Shown in pieces: positions 54,498-63,134 of a stretch of 64,000 bases of DNA (the first letter of the stretch is position 1; each line of letters begins with the position of its first letter). Origin of the DNA: an uncultured Alphaproteobacteria bacterium (GTDB lineage: Bacteria > Pseudomonadota > Alphaproteobacteria > Rhodobacterales > Rhodobacteraceae); the NCBI GenBank assembly GCA_902596605.1, contig CACJUU010000006.1, forward strand, positions 1-64,000, written 5' to 3'. The position numbers and the translations under genes are program-made. The notes under the pieces were generated by a model that saw nothing but the letters and a program-made list of their open reading frames with translations, was not told the DNA's origin and ran no database searches.

Positions 54498-55682
54498 TTA
54501 ACTTATACCATTTTTAAATAACAAGTCTGAAATATTTTTTTTAAATGGGAAAAAGCCCTTATTTGCAAATGGAAACGCATATTTATCCCAATCTCTCATA
54601 TAAAAAATCGCTTCAATGTTCTGATTTCTAAGTTCATTAATAAAGTCACTTGTCATGAAGTATTTATTTCCCACCGTCTCATAGGGAAAAATTAAGTATT
54701 TTAATTTTTCACTTTTAGCCCATTTCAATACAGCTTTTTTTGTTTGGCAGAATTCAAAACTCGGTAAATCTGAGCGTAGATTTTCGATTAGGTCACTGTC
54801 AAACTTATTTACAAAATCGCTCTTGCTAGATTGATATTCTGGATCATGAAAAATACATCCTTTAAGGATAATTTGTTCTTTGCTTAGGTATTGATTTAAA
54901 GTGAGATCATTTTTATTTATGATTACTCCCGTATCTTCACAAGCATTTAAATTTGGCTTTACATAGGAAATATCAGACGCTCTTTCATAAGTCTTCCAAA
55001 GGTCTTCATTGAAAAAGGGATTTTCATTCAGTTCGCCTTTTGGGAAAAATTTTTCGTTTGTAAAAAGCTTTATGTTATCCGCTTTTGCAACATATATCTT
55101 TCCTCTTGTTTGAAGGCCAGCGACCCAACGCCAGCCTAGAGTATTTGAAGCTGGACACCAATCAACGAGATGATCTTTAAAAAAGTTTGCACCAGAAAGC
55201 CAACTTTTTCCAAGGGTAAAAATCCAAATGCTTGCATACCACATCCGTGCATGATTGTGCAGGTATCCTGTTTCTATAAGTTCCTCCGTCCAATGATCGA
55301 AGCATTTTATTCCAGTTTTATCAGGCAAATGAGAACCGTCGTAACCATTTTCATAGTCCTCATAGACATCAGGTCGCAGTTCTAGCCATCCTCTCCAGTA
55401 GGTTCTCCAAAAAATCTCTTGAATGAATTTCTCCAAAGATGAAATAGAATTTTTTTCTAATGCTATCTGCAACACCTCATTTTCTGAGACCAGTCGTCGG
55501 CGAAGATATGGTGATAGCTTTGAAACATTTGCATGAGGATAGCCCGTATCAAAGTTTCTACTCTTTGAGTAATTACATAAGCGTTGACTGGAAAAGTGTC
55601 TAAAATCGTTTAGCACCTGTTCCTTTTGTGTGGGAAACCCTTCAGGAGCGTTGTGATCAATGTCATGCATGTTAATCACCAA
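54498..55682 (-). CDS. Photolyase/cryptochrome-like FAD-binding protein with swapped domain order
   Basis: The FAD-binding domain of the photolyase/cryptochrome family makes up about residues 1-230: SPYLRRRLVSENEV, FWRTYWRGWLELRPDVYEDY, ARMWYASIWIFTLGKSWLSG, and WCPASNTLGWRWVAGLQTRGK. The usual N-terminal Rossmann (antenna) domain is missing. A 130-residue C-terminal part (KYLIFPYETVGNKYFMTSDF, IEAIFYMRDWDKYAFPFANK) has an alpha/beta look and may be a permuted version of it. I infer a light-dependent DNA-repair or signalling protein; substrate unproven. Confidence 0.75.
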   Translation of the reverse strand: MVINMHDIDHNAPEGFPTQKEQVLNDFRHFSSQRLCNYSKSRNFDTGYPHANVSKLSPYLRRRLVSENEVLQIALEKNSISSLEKFIQEIFWRTYWRGWLELRPDVYEDYENGYDGSHLPDKTGIKCFDHWTEELIETGYLHNHARMWYASIWIFTLGKSWLSGANFFKDHLVDWCPASNTLGWRWVAGLQTRGKIYVAKADNIKLFTNEKFFPKGELNENPFFNEDLWKTYERASDISYVKPNLNACEDTGVIINKNDLTLNQYLSKEQIILKGCIFHDPEYQSSKSDFVNKFDSDLIENLRSDLPSFEFCQTKKAVLKWAKSEKLKYLIFPYETVGNKYFMTSDFINELRNQNIEAIFYMRDWDKYAFPFANKGFFPFKKNISDLLFKNGIS

Positions 55683-55705
55683 AATTGTCTAACACGATCT
55701 ATAGA

Positions 55706-55801
55706 TTAAAAGCCTATTAAAAGAATAATTAGAAAAATGCCTAGTCCACCCCACAAAAATGGTGAGTTCTCATTTTCAAGAAGCCATTTAAGTAAATTCA
55801 T
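55706..55801 (-). CDS. 31-residue single-helix membrane peptide upstream of the photolyase-like gene
   Basis: The frame reads MNLLKWLLENENSPFLWGGL and GIFLIILLIGF: an amphipathic N-terminus then one hydrophobic helix. GGAG lies six bases ahead of the ATG at 55801, a clear ribosome-binding site. It ends 23 bases before the photolyase-like gene, so the two may be one transcript. No family recognised. Confidence 0.6.
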   Translation of the reverse strand: MNLLKWLLENENSPFLWGGLGIFLIILLIGF

Positions 55802-55961
55802 TTTTATCTCCATTTGTTGATATTGAAATAAAGCATATTTTTTTTAAATCCAGAGCCAATCAAAAATTTTATTAGCAACCAAAAGTATGTGAACAAACAA
55901 AAAATTGATTTAATATTGATTTTTATAAAGGATGATCACGTAAATGCATGGAGAATTATAA

Positions 55962-56339
55962 ATGGAACCCTTTTTCGAATTTAGGATATATGAAGTATAT
56001 CCAAGTAAAATGTCTGAATGGATAGAGTTTATGGATACGGAAATTATTCCTTTTCAGAGAGAAAGAGGAATGGAAATAAATGGCACTTTTGTAATGAGTA
56101 GTTCTGATGAGTTTTTTGAACAAGGAGGGGAAAGAAAAATGCACTCAAAAAAGAAAGGGTCAACATATGTTTGGATAAGACGCTTTCTAGATCAAGATCA
56201 TAAGAAGAGATTGTATGAAGCTGTTTATGAGAGTAGTGAATGGATAGATTATTATAGACCAAAAGTTAGTAAGCTGATTAATCTTAATACCATTGTCGTA
56301 CATAATTTAACGGCGACAGCAATGTCACTTTTAAAATAA
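55962..56339 (+). CDS. NIPSNAP family protein
   Basis: The 125-residue sequence FFEFRIYEVYPSKMSEWIEF, then YVWIRRFLDQDHKKRLYEAV and SEWIDYYRPKVSKLI has the NIPSNAP pattern of a dimeric ferredoxin-like barrel with a conserved RIY...P strand. Function of bacterial members is unknown. Confidence 0.8.
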   Translation: MEPFFEFRIYEVYPSKMSEWIEFMDTEIIPFQRERGMEINGTFVMSSSDEFFEQGGERKMHSKKKGSTYVWIRRFLDQDHKKRLYEAVYESSEWIDYYRPKVSKLINLNTIVVHNLTATAMSLLK

Positions 56340-56364
56340 TTTAAACCTTTCCTACTTGTTCAAA

Positions 56365-57093
56365 ATGCATATCAGAAGCTTTGCAAATGAAATAATCGAT
56401 ATTGGTAGTGTAGACTTGGAAATACAGATAGAACGTACCAACAGAAAAAGAACTATTTCATTACAGGTTAAAAATAACAAACTGATCATTAAAACACCTA
56501 GAAGTGTATCTGAAAAAACCTTAGTTGATCTTATTAAGAGAAAACAGCACTGGATAAATCAAAGAGCGATTTTTAATTTCGAAGAACAGAATTTAAAAAA
56601 TAGAGAATTTATTGATAATGATAAATTTTATTTCAGAGGTGATGAGTATCGCTTATCTCTAATTTTGGGGAGAAAAGAGGCTGTTAAAATTGAAGGAAGT
56701 CTTTTACTAGTCTCGTATGATGATGATAAACCAATAGGTAGAGAAAACATTAAAAGATTACTGGAAGATTGGTACTTAAACCAGTCTATTAAACTTTTGA
56801 AAGCAAGAACTGAAGAGTTTGCGCAGCAGATGAGCGTTCAACCATGTGGGATTACTGTAAAGAACTACAAGTCAAAATGGGGATCTTGCACTGCAAATAA
56901 TAAAATATCTTATAATTGGCGAATTATAATGGCTCCAGATCATATAATTGACTATCTAATAGTTCATGAGTTAAGTCACATCATCGAACTTAATCACTCT
57001 AAGAATTTCTGGTACCAGGTGGGAAACTACTGCAAAGATTTCCAAAAAAAAAGAAAATGGTTGCGAGAAAACGGGCATAAGCTTGTTTTGTAG
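56365..57093 (+). CDS. YgjP-like M48-type metallopeptidase domain protein
   Basis: The zinc motif VHELSHIIELNHSKNFW (HELSH, with a further His) lies near the C-terminus, preceded by WGSCTANNKISYNWRIIMAP. This is the DUF45/YgjP-like layout. The N-terminal half has IERTNRKRTISLQVKNNKLI and PRSVSEKTLVDLI, also typical. No signal peptide, so cytoplasmic. The ATG at 56365 is favoured over a start at 56356. Length 242. Confidence 0.85.
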   Translation: MHIRSFANEIIDIGSVDLEIQIERTNRKRTISLQVKNNKLIIKTPRSVSEKTLVDLIKRKQHWINQRAIFNFEEQNLKNREFIDNDKFYFRGDEYRLSLILGRKEAVKIEGSLLLVSYDDDKPIGRENIKRLLEDWYLNQSIKLLKARTEEFAQQMSVQPCGITVKNYKSKWGSCTANNKISYNWRIIMAPDHIIDYLIVHELSHIIELNHSKNFWYQVGNYCKDFQKKRKWLRENGHKLVL

Positions 57094-57210
57094 CCCATAT
57101 TTCGTAAGAAGTATTGAATCGACTCAACTGGAGATGCTATTAATAATAGGCCCCTATAGAAACATAGCTATTTTTTAAAATTTTCTTAATTGTAATTTTT
57201 GAGGCAAGAA

Positions 57211-57651
57211 ATGTATTTTGAAGACTTTTATCAAGGATACTCCTTCGAAACAAAAAAAAAGACAATAACCAAAAAAGATATTATTTCATTCGCTGAAAAA
57301 TGGGATTATCAACCTTTTCACATTGACGAAAAATTGGCGAAGCAGTCCCATTATGGTGGCCTTATAGCAAGTGGCTGGCAAACCATAGCGATTGCCCACA
57401 GTTTAATTTTAGATACTCAAAAAACCTCGAGATCCTCAATGGGGTCTCCAGGTTTAGACAAAGTTAATTGGTTTAAACCTGTCAGGCCAAATGACACTAT
57501 TCATTGTATAGTGACAGTCAAGTCATCGCGCAAATCAAATTCAAAACCTTTTGGAGTTACAACAATACTAGTCGAAGTTTTCAATCAAAAGAAAGAACTA
57601 GTAGCGGATATGACTGCAGTCTGGTTTTTGAAATTAGCCAATAGTCAATAG
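57211..57651 (+). CDS. MaoC-type (R)-hydratase family protein
   Basis: MYFEDFYQGYSFETKKKTIT, DIISFAEKWDYQPFHIDEKL and HYGGLIASGWQTIAIAHSLI carry the hydratase-2 motif (catalytic Asp and His in FAx.WD.QPFHxD). Length 146 fits a single hotdog domain. Probably hydrates an enoyl-CoA. The start ATG at 57211 has GAGG ahead. It stands alone, so pathway is not clear. Confidence 0.85.
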   Translation: MYFEDFYQGYSFETKKKTITKKDIISFAEKWDYQPFHIDEKLAKQSHYGGLIASGWQTIAIAHSLILDTQKTSRSSMGSPGLDKVNWFKPVRPNDTIHCIVTVKSSRKSNSKPFGVTTILVEVFNQKKELVADMTAVWFLKLANSQ

Positions 57652-57655
57652 TAAA

Positions 57656-58021
57656 CTAAACATTCTGCGTATCAAAAGAAGCTGGGCTTGTTATTTCAAG
57701 AAGCTCTAAATCTTCTGAATGCTCTATCTCTCTATGCGATATTTTTGGGGGTTGCAAGACTGAGTCTCCTTCATGAAAAGTAAAGGTTCCTTGGCCTTCA
57801 TACTCGAAAGTAACCCAACCCTTGAGTATATAAACCATTTGAAAATCTAATTTATGTAAATGCCATTCGCCCTTGGAATGTTTGCCTGGAACAGCTCTAA
57901 TTACATTTGCTCCATAATTTCCCTCTGTGGCAGTGTCTATTCCGAGATCCCTATACTGAAAAAATCCTCTAAGACCCGCTTCAAATTTAGATTTTTCTTT
58001 ATGTGAAACTGTAAATTTCAT
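57656..58021 (-). CDS. Cupin-domain protein
   Basis: The single-domain cupin has HSKGEWHLHKLDFQMVYILKG (motif 1, His, His, Glu-equivalent) and GDSVLQPPKISHREIEH (motif 2, His). ATG 58021 (MKFTVSHKEK) gives 121 residues; an in-frame extension upstream is not supported. Likely binds a divalent metal; substrate unknown. Confidence 0.75.
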   Translation of the reverse strand: MKFTVSHKEKSKFEAGLRGFFQYRDLGIDTATEGNYGANVIRAVPGKHSKGEWHLHKLDFQMVYILKGWVTFEYEGQGTFTFHEGDSVLQPPKISHREIEHSEDLELLEITSPASFDTQNV

Positions 58022-58224
58022 ACGTATTTTCCTTATTATTGTATTCCGTAGATTCAATGGTAACAAAAATTTTTCGTATTTTTAAAAAAACATTTAGGCA
58101 TAGTTATATATAGTTTAATTGACTTGAAAAAAGGAATTTCTTTCGTTGGTATTTTGCGATACCATTGACCATCTCAGTTTTAATAATTTTATTTAATTGC
58201 AAAAGAAAATGGAAAAGAGTGCAA

Positions 58225-58590
58225 ATGAAAAATAAGGAAAAAGTTCTTAAGGTAGTGGAAGACTATATCAATAGTGCATACGAATCTGATGGAGCTATGA
58301 CAAGAAAAATATTCGATGATGACGCCAAAGTTACCGGTCATATTAATGGTAAGCTGATAAGACAGACTAAGGAGGACTGGGCAACATTCGTTGAAAAAAA
58401 CATCCCATCTCCGAAAGAACAAGGTAAATCTAAAGCCTACGAAATATTAATGGTTGATACTGGAGAGGAGACCGCTGTGGTGAAAGTAAAAAGCGAGTAT
58501 ATTAATATCATGTTTACAGATACGCTTTCATTTCTCAGAGTCGATAACGAGTGGAAAATTTATAATAAGGTATTTGAGGCAATGAGTTAA
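58225..58590 (+). CDS. NTF2-like protein, putative lumazine-binding type
   Basis: The 121-residue sequence VLKVVEDYINSAYESDGAMT, RKIFDDDAKVTGHINGKLI and VDTGEETAVVKVKSEYINIM matches the putative lumazine-binding (PF12893-type) branch of the NTF2 superfamily. The ATG at 58225 is used. Function unknown. Confidence 0.75.
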   Translation: MKNKEKVLKVVEDYINSAYESDGAMTRKIFDDDAKVTGHINGKLIRQTKEDWATFVEKNIPSPKEQGKSKAYEILMVDTGEETAVVKVKSEYINIMFTDTLSFLRVDNEWKIYNKVFEAMS

Positions 58591-58610
58591 ATTTAGAACG
58601 GAAAATTTAA

Positions 58611-59018
58611 ATGAAATTTTTTTTTAACATTCTTTCTATATGCGCTATTTCCAGTTCGTTTGTAGCGTTTAAAGTAGTTGGTAATGAGCTAGACAATGTC
58701 ATTTGTAACGCGATGAAAGGTATGCAAGCTCAAGAAGAAAAAAAAATCCCCTATAATATAGGCGACTACGAATTAATAGGGATTACCGTTGATTGTGAGA
58801 AAAAAGCTTTAATAACAGAAAAAAAACACATCCAATACTCATTATCCGACTTTTCAAAGGATTTTAAGATTAATGCGATTAAAAATTGGAAAAACGCCAA
58901 TTGTAAAAACATGATATTTAACACAAATACTGGTTGGTCAACCACCCAAATTATACGAGATACTGATAAAAATGTCGTTCTAAAGTTGAGGGCAAATTTT
59001 GAAACTTGCTCTCAATAA
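58611..59018 (+). CDS. Secreted protein of unknown function
   Basis: Not recognised. A signal peptide (MKFFFNILSICAISSSFVAF region, cut near residue 25) precedes NVICNAMKGMQAQEEKKIPY, ITVDCEKKALITEKKHIQYS and NANCKNMIFNTNTGWSTTQI. Four mature cysteines could form two disulfides. Likely periplasmic. It follows the lumazine-binding-like gene by 20 bases. Confidence 0.6.
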   Translation: MKFFFNILSICAISSSFVAFKVVGNELDNVICNAMKGMQAQEEKKIPYNIGDYELIGITVDCEKKALITEKKHIQYSLSDFSKDFKINAIKNWKNANCKNMIFNTNTGWSTTQIIRDTDKNVVLKLRANFETCSQ

Positions 59019-59068
59019 ATAAGAAAAAGAATTCGATCACTTAACCTAAACAACTCAAATTAGATTCA

Positions 59069-60196
59069 ATGAATAGTAGAAAGCTGGAAACACTAAACAC
59101 TCAAGATGTTCTGTCGATGAAGGGAGAGGGATACTATTCAAAAAAGACTGCAGGAGCGAAAAATGCCATAGACTCCATACAGGAAATTTTGGAAAGATCT
59201 GTAATTTCCCTCCCCAATAAGGAAATATTGAGGTTTGCAGATTATGGTGCAGCAGATGGAGGAACTAGTCAGGAACTCTGGTACAATTTGATGAACCTTA
59301 TTAGAAGTAGAGGAGATGACCGAGCAATTGAGATCATTTACACTGATTTGGCCTCTAATGATTTCTCGACCCTCTTTAAAAAAATGCAGGGGATGCATGG
59401 AGAAAAAGAGTTAGCTTATCAAAAAACCTTTGACAATGTTTTTGTGCATGGGTGCGGTACCGGTTTTCATCAACAATTACTAGCAACGGATAGCTTATCC
59501 TTGGGCTTTTCCGCGACAGCTATGCATTATGTTTCGCAAAAACCTTGTCAGATAAAAAATCACGTACATATGGTCGGAGCGGATATAGCAGAAAAGAGGC
59601 AGTTTATGACCCAAGCAGCCGAAGACTGGGAGTCAATTCTCCTTTCAAGAGCTAAAGAACTGGCATTAGGTGGCCGCTTTGTATGCATGAATTTTGGAAT
59701 TGATGAAAAAGGTCGTTTTCTCGGCAATACAGGAGGACATTCAATGTTTGATAAATTTAATCAGCATTGGAAAACGCACTTGGATCGCGGGATAATAACA
59801 AAAGAAGAATATATAAACACTACTTTTGCTCAGCACTACAGAACGGTGAAAGAGTTTTGTGCGCCGTTTAATGATAAAATGTCCAAAGTTTCAAAAGCTG
59901 GTTTAAAGCTTTTATCATGCAGTACCAAATTGACAAAATGTCCCTATCGTGAGACTTATGAAAAGAATATTAGGACAATGTCAAAAAAAGAGTTTGCTGA
60001 CAGCCTTATTCCAACCACCCGGAGTTGGTCAGAGACCGTTTTTCGAACGGCTTTATCTAATAGATGTGAAAATGAGAGCAACGAAATAATCGACTCTTTT
60101 TTTGAAAATTATAGGGCAGAAGTTGAAAGAGACCCGGATGGCCATGCGATGGACTATATTCATATAATTATGGAAATTGAAAAGATAGAGTTTTAA
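59069..60196 (+). CDS. SABATH-type SAM-dependent carboxyl methyltransferase
   Basis: The 375-residue protein aligns in pattern with plant SABATH enzymes, which methylate carboxyl groups of small acids such as salicylate and jasmonate. Visible blocks are FADYGAADGGTSQELW (SAM loop), IIYTDLASNDFSTLF, SLSLGFSATAMHYVSQKP and AEDWESILLSRAKELALGGR then FVCMNFG. It has no plastid or mitochondrial extension. The family is best known from plants and is patchy in bacteria. The substrate cannot be predicted. Confidence 0.85.
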   Translation: MNSRKLETLNTQDVLSMKGEGYYSKKTAGAKNAIDSIQEILERSVISLPNKEILRFADYGAADGGTSQELWYNLMNLIRSRGDDRAIEIIYTDLASNDFSTLFKKMQGMHGEKELAYQKTFDNVFVHGCGTGFHQQLLATDSLSLGFSATAMHYVSQKPCQIKNHVHMVGADIAEKRQFMTQAAEDWESILLSRAKELALGGRFVCMNFGIDEKGRFLGNTGGHSMFDKFNQHWKTHLDRGIITKEEYINTTFAQHYRTVKEFCAPFNDKMSKVSKAGLKLLSCSTKLTKCPYRETYEKNIRTMSKKEFADSLIPTTRSWSETVFRTALSNRCENESNEIIDSFFENYRAEVERDPDGHAMDYIHIIMEIEKIEF

Positions 60197-60272
60197 GTCT
60201 CATTGATTAAATTTATTTTGGTGGTAAAGGTGTTCAAAATTTTTATCTTTTTTAATACAGGCTTTTTTTTTA

Positions 60273-61013
60273 ATGAATAAGATTGCAATCGTTACAGGAG
60301 CTGGGACAGGGGTGGGGAAAGCCACAGCTGTTAAGCTTTCTGATGCTGGTTTTAGTGTTATTTTGATAGGACGGCGTAAAGATAAGTTAGAAGAAACAAA
60401 GGCAGTGTGTAATGATCAAGCACGAGTATTTCCTATGGATGTTAGTAATGAGGTGGATGTAAACAAATGCTTTGAAATGATAAAGAAAAATTTTTCCCGT
60501 ATAGACGTACTTTTCAATAATGCTGGTACGTTTCTCTCTTCAAAAACTATAGACGAAATAAATTTCAGTGAATGGAAAGAAGTTATTGAAGTCAATATTA
60601 ATGGAATGTTTCTTTTCAGTAAGCATGCATTTTCGCTTATGAAAAACCAGTCTCCCATGGGAGGTCGGATAATTAATAATGGAAGCGTTTCCTCTATTAC
60701 CCCAAGACCCGGATCAATAGCATATACCTCGACTAAACATGCAGTCACGGGAATGACAAAAAGTTTGGCACTCGACGGAAGACCATTTAACATTGTTTGT
60801 AGCCAAATTGATATTGGGAACGCCGATACACCAATGACAGGTGGAATAAAGAAAGGAATAATACAGGCAGATGGTTCCATTAAAAAAGAGCCCACATTCG
60901 ATCCTGAGCATATAGCTGATGCAGTGTTACATTTAGTGAGTCTTCCCTTAGATACCAATATTCTTAATATGACAATAATGGCTAGTAGTATGCCCTTTAT
61001 AGGGAGAGGTTGA
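60273..61013 (+). CDS. SDR-family oxidoreductase
   Basis: A classical short-chain dehydrogenase. The cofactor motif is TGAGTGVGKATAVKL (TGxxxGxG), NNAG is in LFNNAGTF, and the catalytic Ser, Tyr and Lys are in NGSVSSI and AYTSTKHAVTGMTKSL (YxxxK). Length 246. It lies 76 bases after the SABATH gene and before a cupin gene, so a small metabolic cluster is possible. Confidence 0.92.
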   Translation: MNKIAIVTGAGTGVGKATAVKLSDAGFSVILIGRRKDKLEETKAVCNDQARVFPMDVSNEVDVNKCFEMIKKNFSRIDVLFNNAGTFLSSKTIDEINFSEWKEVIEVNINGMFLFSKHAFSLMKNQSPMGGRIINNGSVSSITPRPGSIAYTSTKHAVTGMTKSLALDGRPFNIVCSQIDIGNADTPMTGGIKKGIIQADGSIKKEPTFDPEHIADAVLHLVSLPLDTNILNMTIMASSMPFIGRG

Positions 61014-61023
61014 AAAACACAAA

Positions 61024-61323
61024 ATGCAAAGAAAAAAAGCTAGTGCAAATATTCAAATAGATAATGAAAGAATAAGGGTAACAGAATATTCATTTAATAG
61101 AAATGAAGAAACAGGGTTTCATATACACCAATGGGACTACGTGGTTATTCCGCAAACTAACGGCCAATTATTGCTAATTGATGATAATGAGGTTGAAACA
61201 ACCACTACTCTTATAAAAGGGAAGCCTTACTACAGAAAGGCAGGTGTATCGCATAATGTAATTAACAGCGGTAAAGAAAATTTAGTTTTTATAGAGGTAG
61301 AGATAAAAGCTCATGCAATTTAA
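61024..61323 (+). CDS. Small cupin-domain protein
   Basis: The 99-residue sequence RVTEYSFNRNEETGFHIHQW (motif 1) and YYRKAGVSHNVINSGKENLV (motif 2) fits a single cupin with two His in motif 1 and one in motif 2. Starts 10 bases after the SDR gene, likely the same transcript. Substrate unknown. Confidence 0.75.
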   Translation: MQRKKASANIQIDNERIRVTEYSFNRNEETGFHIHQWDYVVIPQTNGQLLLIDDNEVETTTTLIKGKPYYRKAGVSHNVINSGKENLVFIEVEIKAHAI

Positions 61324-61378
61324 AAGTTTATTTAGCTATTAAACACTAGTATTTTTTTATTTTAATAGCGAGACCCGA

Positions 61379-61705
61379 TCAGAAATAAACATCATGTAAA
61401 ATTACACCTCTGTTTGAAAATAGTTTCTGTGGTATTTCGGTTTTATTGAACTTTTGTTCTGCTTCCCTGAAGAGTAGCTGGCAGTCTACAAAAGCCTTTT
61501 CATCAGTATATTCCCATAGATTGCCTAATCGTTGAATGCCATCTTTATTGAAAACTTGACTAACTGTTTGTCTTATAGCTCCCGCTTTAGCGAATTTTGA
61601 TTGCATGTCTAGTACAACCTTTTGCCATTCTTCTCCTCCTACTATTAGATCGCTCTTCGATTGGAAATCTTGGGTTATATAACTCATAATTTTGGACTTG
61701 ATCAT
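61379..61705 (-). CDS. Unknown 108-residue protein, likely alpha/beta barrel
   Basis: Not recognised. SYITQDFQSKSDLIVGGEEW and a middle KDGIQRLGNLWEYTDEKAFV, then ILHDVYF, show a beta-alpha-beta pattern like small dimeric ferredoxin-fold proteins. GGAG ahead of ATG 61705 supports the longer start; another ATG lies six codons in. Isolated gene. Confidence 0.55.
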   Translation of the reverse strand: MIKSKIMSYITQDFQSKSDLIVGGEEWQKVVLDMQSKFAKAGAIRQTVSQVFNKDGIQRLGNLWEYTDEKAFVDCQLLFREAEQKFNKTEIPQKLFSNRGVILHDVYF

Positions 61706-61776
61706 ACTTTGCTCCTCAGTATTTACGTAATTTAATAATATTGAATTTCAGAATTTATTCCATTACAACATAAAAC

Positions 61777-62613
61777 ATGCCGAAAATCGGATTTGATATA
61801 ACAAGCATAATGTATGCGGTTCTTAGAAATCTTATTATCCTAAGCATCTCAATATCCGTTTATTCGAAAACAACACAATCTGCTGAACTAACATTAGATA
61901 TTACCTCATACACTTACCGTGAAGTTGATCTAAATGATAACCTCTTCATGGAGGATAAATCTGCTCCCTTTTTATACAGTGTAGGACTTAGGAACTGGGG
62001 AGACGCTAAAGCAACTTCAAATACAAAGAGTACTAATTTTAGTTTTTTATATACGCTTGAGTATAGTTTCGGGAATATTGACTATTCCTCCGCAGGGACC
62101 GGTACAATGGTAAAACAATATTATAAGGGTAGATTAGAATATTACCTTAGCACTGGTACAAAAGTAGGAGCCAATGATCTATTACCCTACATTGGGCTGG
62201 GATATCGCAATCTACTTGATGATAGCGGATATAAAACGTCATCAACCAACCATCTTGGTTATGATAGGCTCTCCCAGTACTATTACGTTCCAATAGGGGC
62301 TATTTGGTATATAAGCGATAGCCTCTCTTTAAAGTCTCAGTACAACTATTTTCTTGAGGGGAAACAAATAAGCTTTCTTAATGAAATTTTGCCTGGTACT
62401 TATTCTGTTAATCCTCAAAATACACAACGTCTTGGTTGGGGATTTGACTTTACATTACGTTCGAAATTAAATAGCCAATGGTCTACCTATGGTTTTTTTA
62501 GGTCTTGGAATATTGAAGATTCCGATGCAGTTTCATGCTCTGCTCTTATTTATTGCATGGAGCCAAAAAACCAAACGCATGAAATTGGTGCTGGTATTTC
62601 ATATCATTTTTAG
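61777..62613 (+). CDS. Outer-membrane beta-barrel protein
   Basis: An N-terminal hydrophobic segment with a probable signal peptide ends near TTQSAE; then alternating strands rich in Tyr and Gly follow: FLYTLEYSFGNIDYS, GRLEYYLSTGTKVG, LLPYIGLGYRNLL, YYYVPIGAIWYIS and LGWGFDFTLRSKL. The C-terminus HEIGAGISYHF with a terminal Phe is the classic barrel end. A Met at 61810 may be the true start of the signal peptide. Function unknown. Confidence 0.75.
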   Translation: MPKIGFDITSIMYAVLRNLIILSISISVYSKTTQSAELTLDITSYTYREVDLNDNLFMEDKSAPFLYSVGLRNWGDAKATSNTKSTNFSFLYTLEYSFGNIDYSSAGTGTMVKQYYKGRLEYYLSTGTKVGANDLLPYIGLGYRNLLDDSGYKTSSTNHLGYDRLSQYYYVPIGAIWYISDSLSLKSQYNYFLEGKQISFLNEILPGTYSVNPQNTQRLGWGFDFTLRSKLNSQWSTYGFFRSWNIEDSDAVSCSALIYCMEPKNQTHEIGAGISYHF

Positions 62614-62685
62614 TGACTATTAAAGATATCTATGGATAAATGTTTGCTTACAGAAAATTATTTTAATGAACCTGGCTAAAAAATT

Positions 62686-63090
62686 ATGAAATTGGAATTG
62701 CACCACATAAATTTGTCAACTCAAGATGTTAAGAAACTTGAAACTTTTTATAAGGATATACTATTTCTAGATACCCAAAGTGATGACTTGCCTACTTTAG
62801 AAAAGAAAAAAGGGTACTCAGGTGATGTATCATTTGTGGGTGATGGTAAGGTTCAAATGCATTTGGCACAAAAAGACTTGTCCGTAAATTTCAAAACAGG
62901 CCATTCTATAAATCCAGTTGAAAAGGGTCATATTGCGTATCGTACAGATGACATCGAGGCATTTAAAAACCATCTCAAAGAAAACGGTATTGAATTTACA
63001 GACTGGGGAAATATCGGGGTCTCAGGATGGCATCAAATTTTTTTCTATGATCCTGATGGAAACATTATAGAGGTTCACCAGAAAATATAG
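62686..63090 (+). CDS. VOC-family (glyoxalase-fold) protein
   Basis: Two beta-alpha-beta modules typical of vicinal oxygen chelate proteins. Metal-type residues are His in LELHHINLST, and His and Glu in HIAYRTDD and NIIEVHQKI. The SGWHQIFFYDPDGNIIEV ending is the family signature. Length 134 with a single VOC domain. Substrate unknown; such proteins may be dioxygenases, glyoxalases or resistance proteins. Confidence 0.85.
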   Translation: MKLELHHINLSTQDVKKLETFYKDILFLDTQSDDLPTLEKKKGYSGDVSFVGDGKVQMHLAQKDLSVNFKTGHSINPVEKGHIAYRTDDIEAFKNHLKENGIEFTDWGNIGVSGWHQIFFYDPDGNIIEVHQKI

Positions 63091-63134
63091 CTTGTTTTAT
63101 TATTTTTTGAAATTATTAGCTCTAGAAAAATTTT

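Noticed and set aside
60416-60958. 180-codon minus-strand frame opposite the SDR gene
   Set aside because: Shadow of a clear SDR with intact catalytic motifs.
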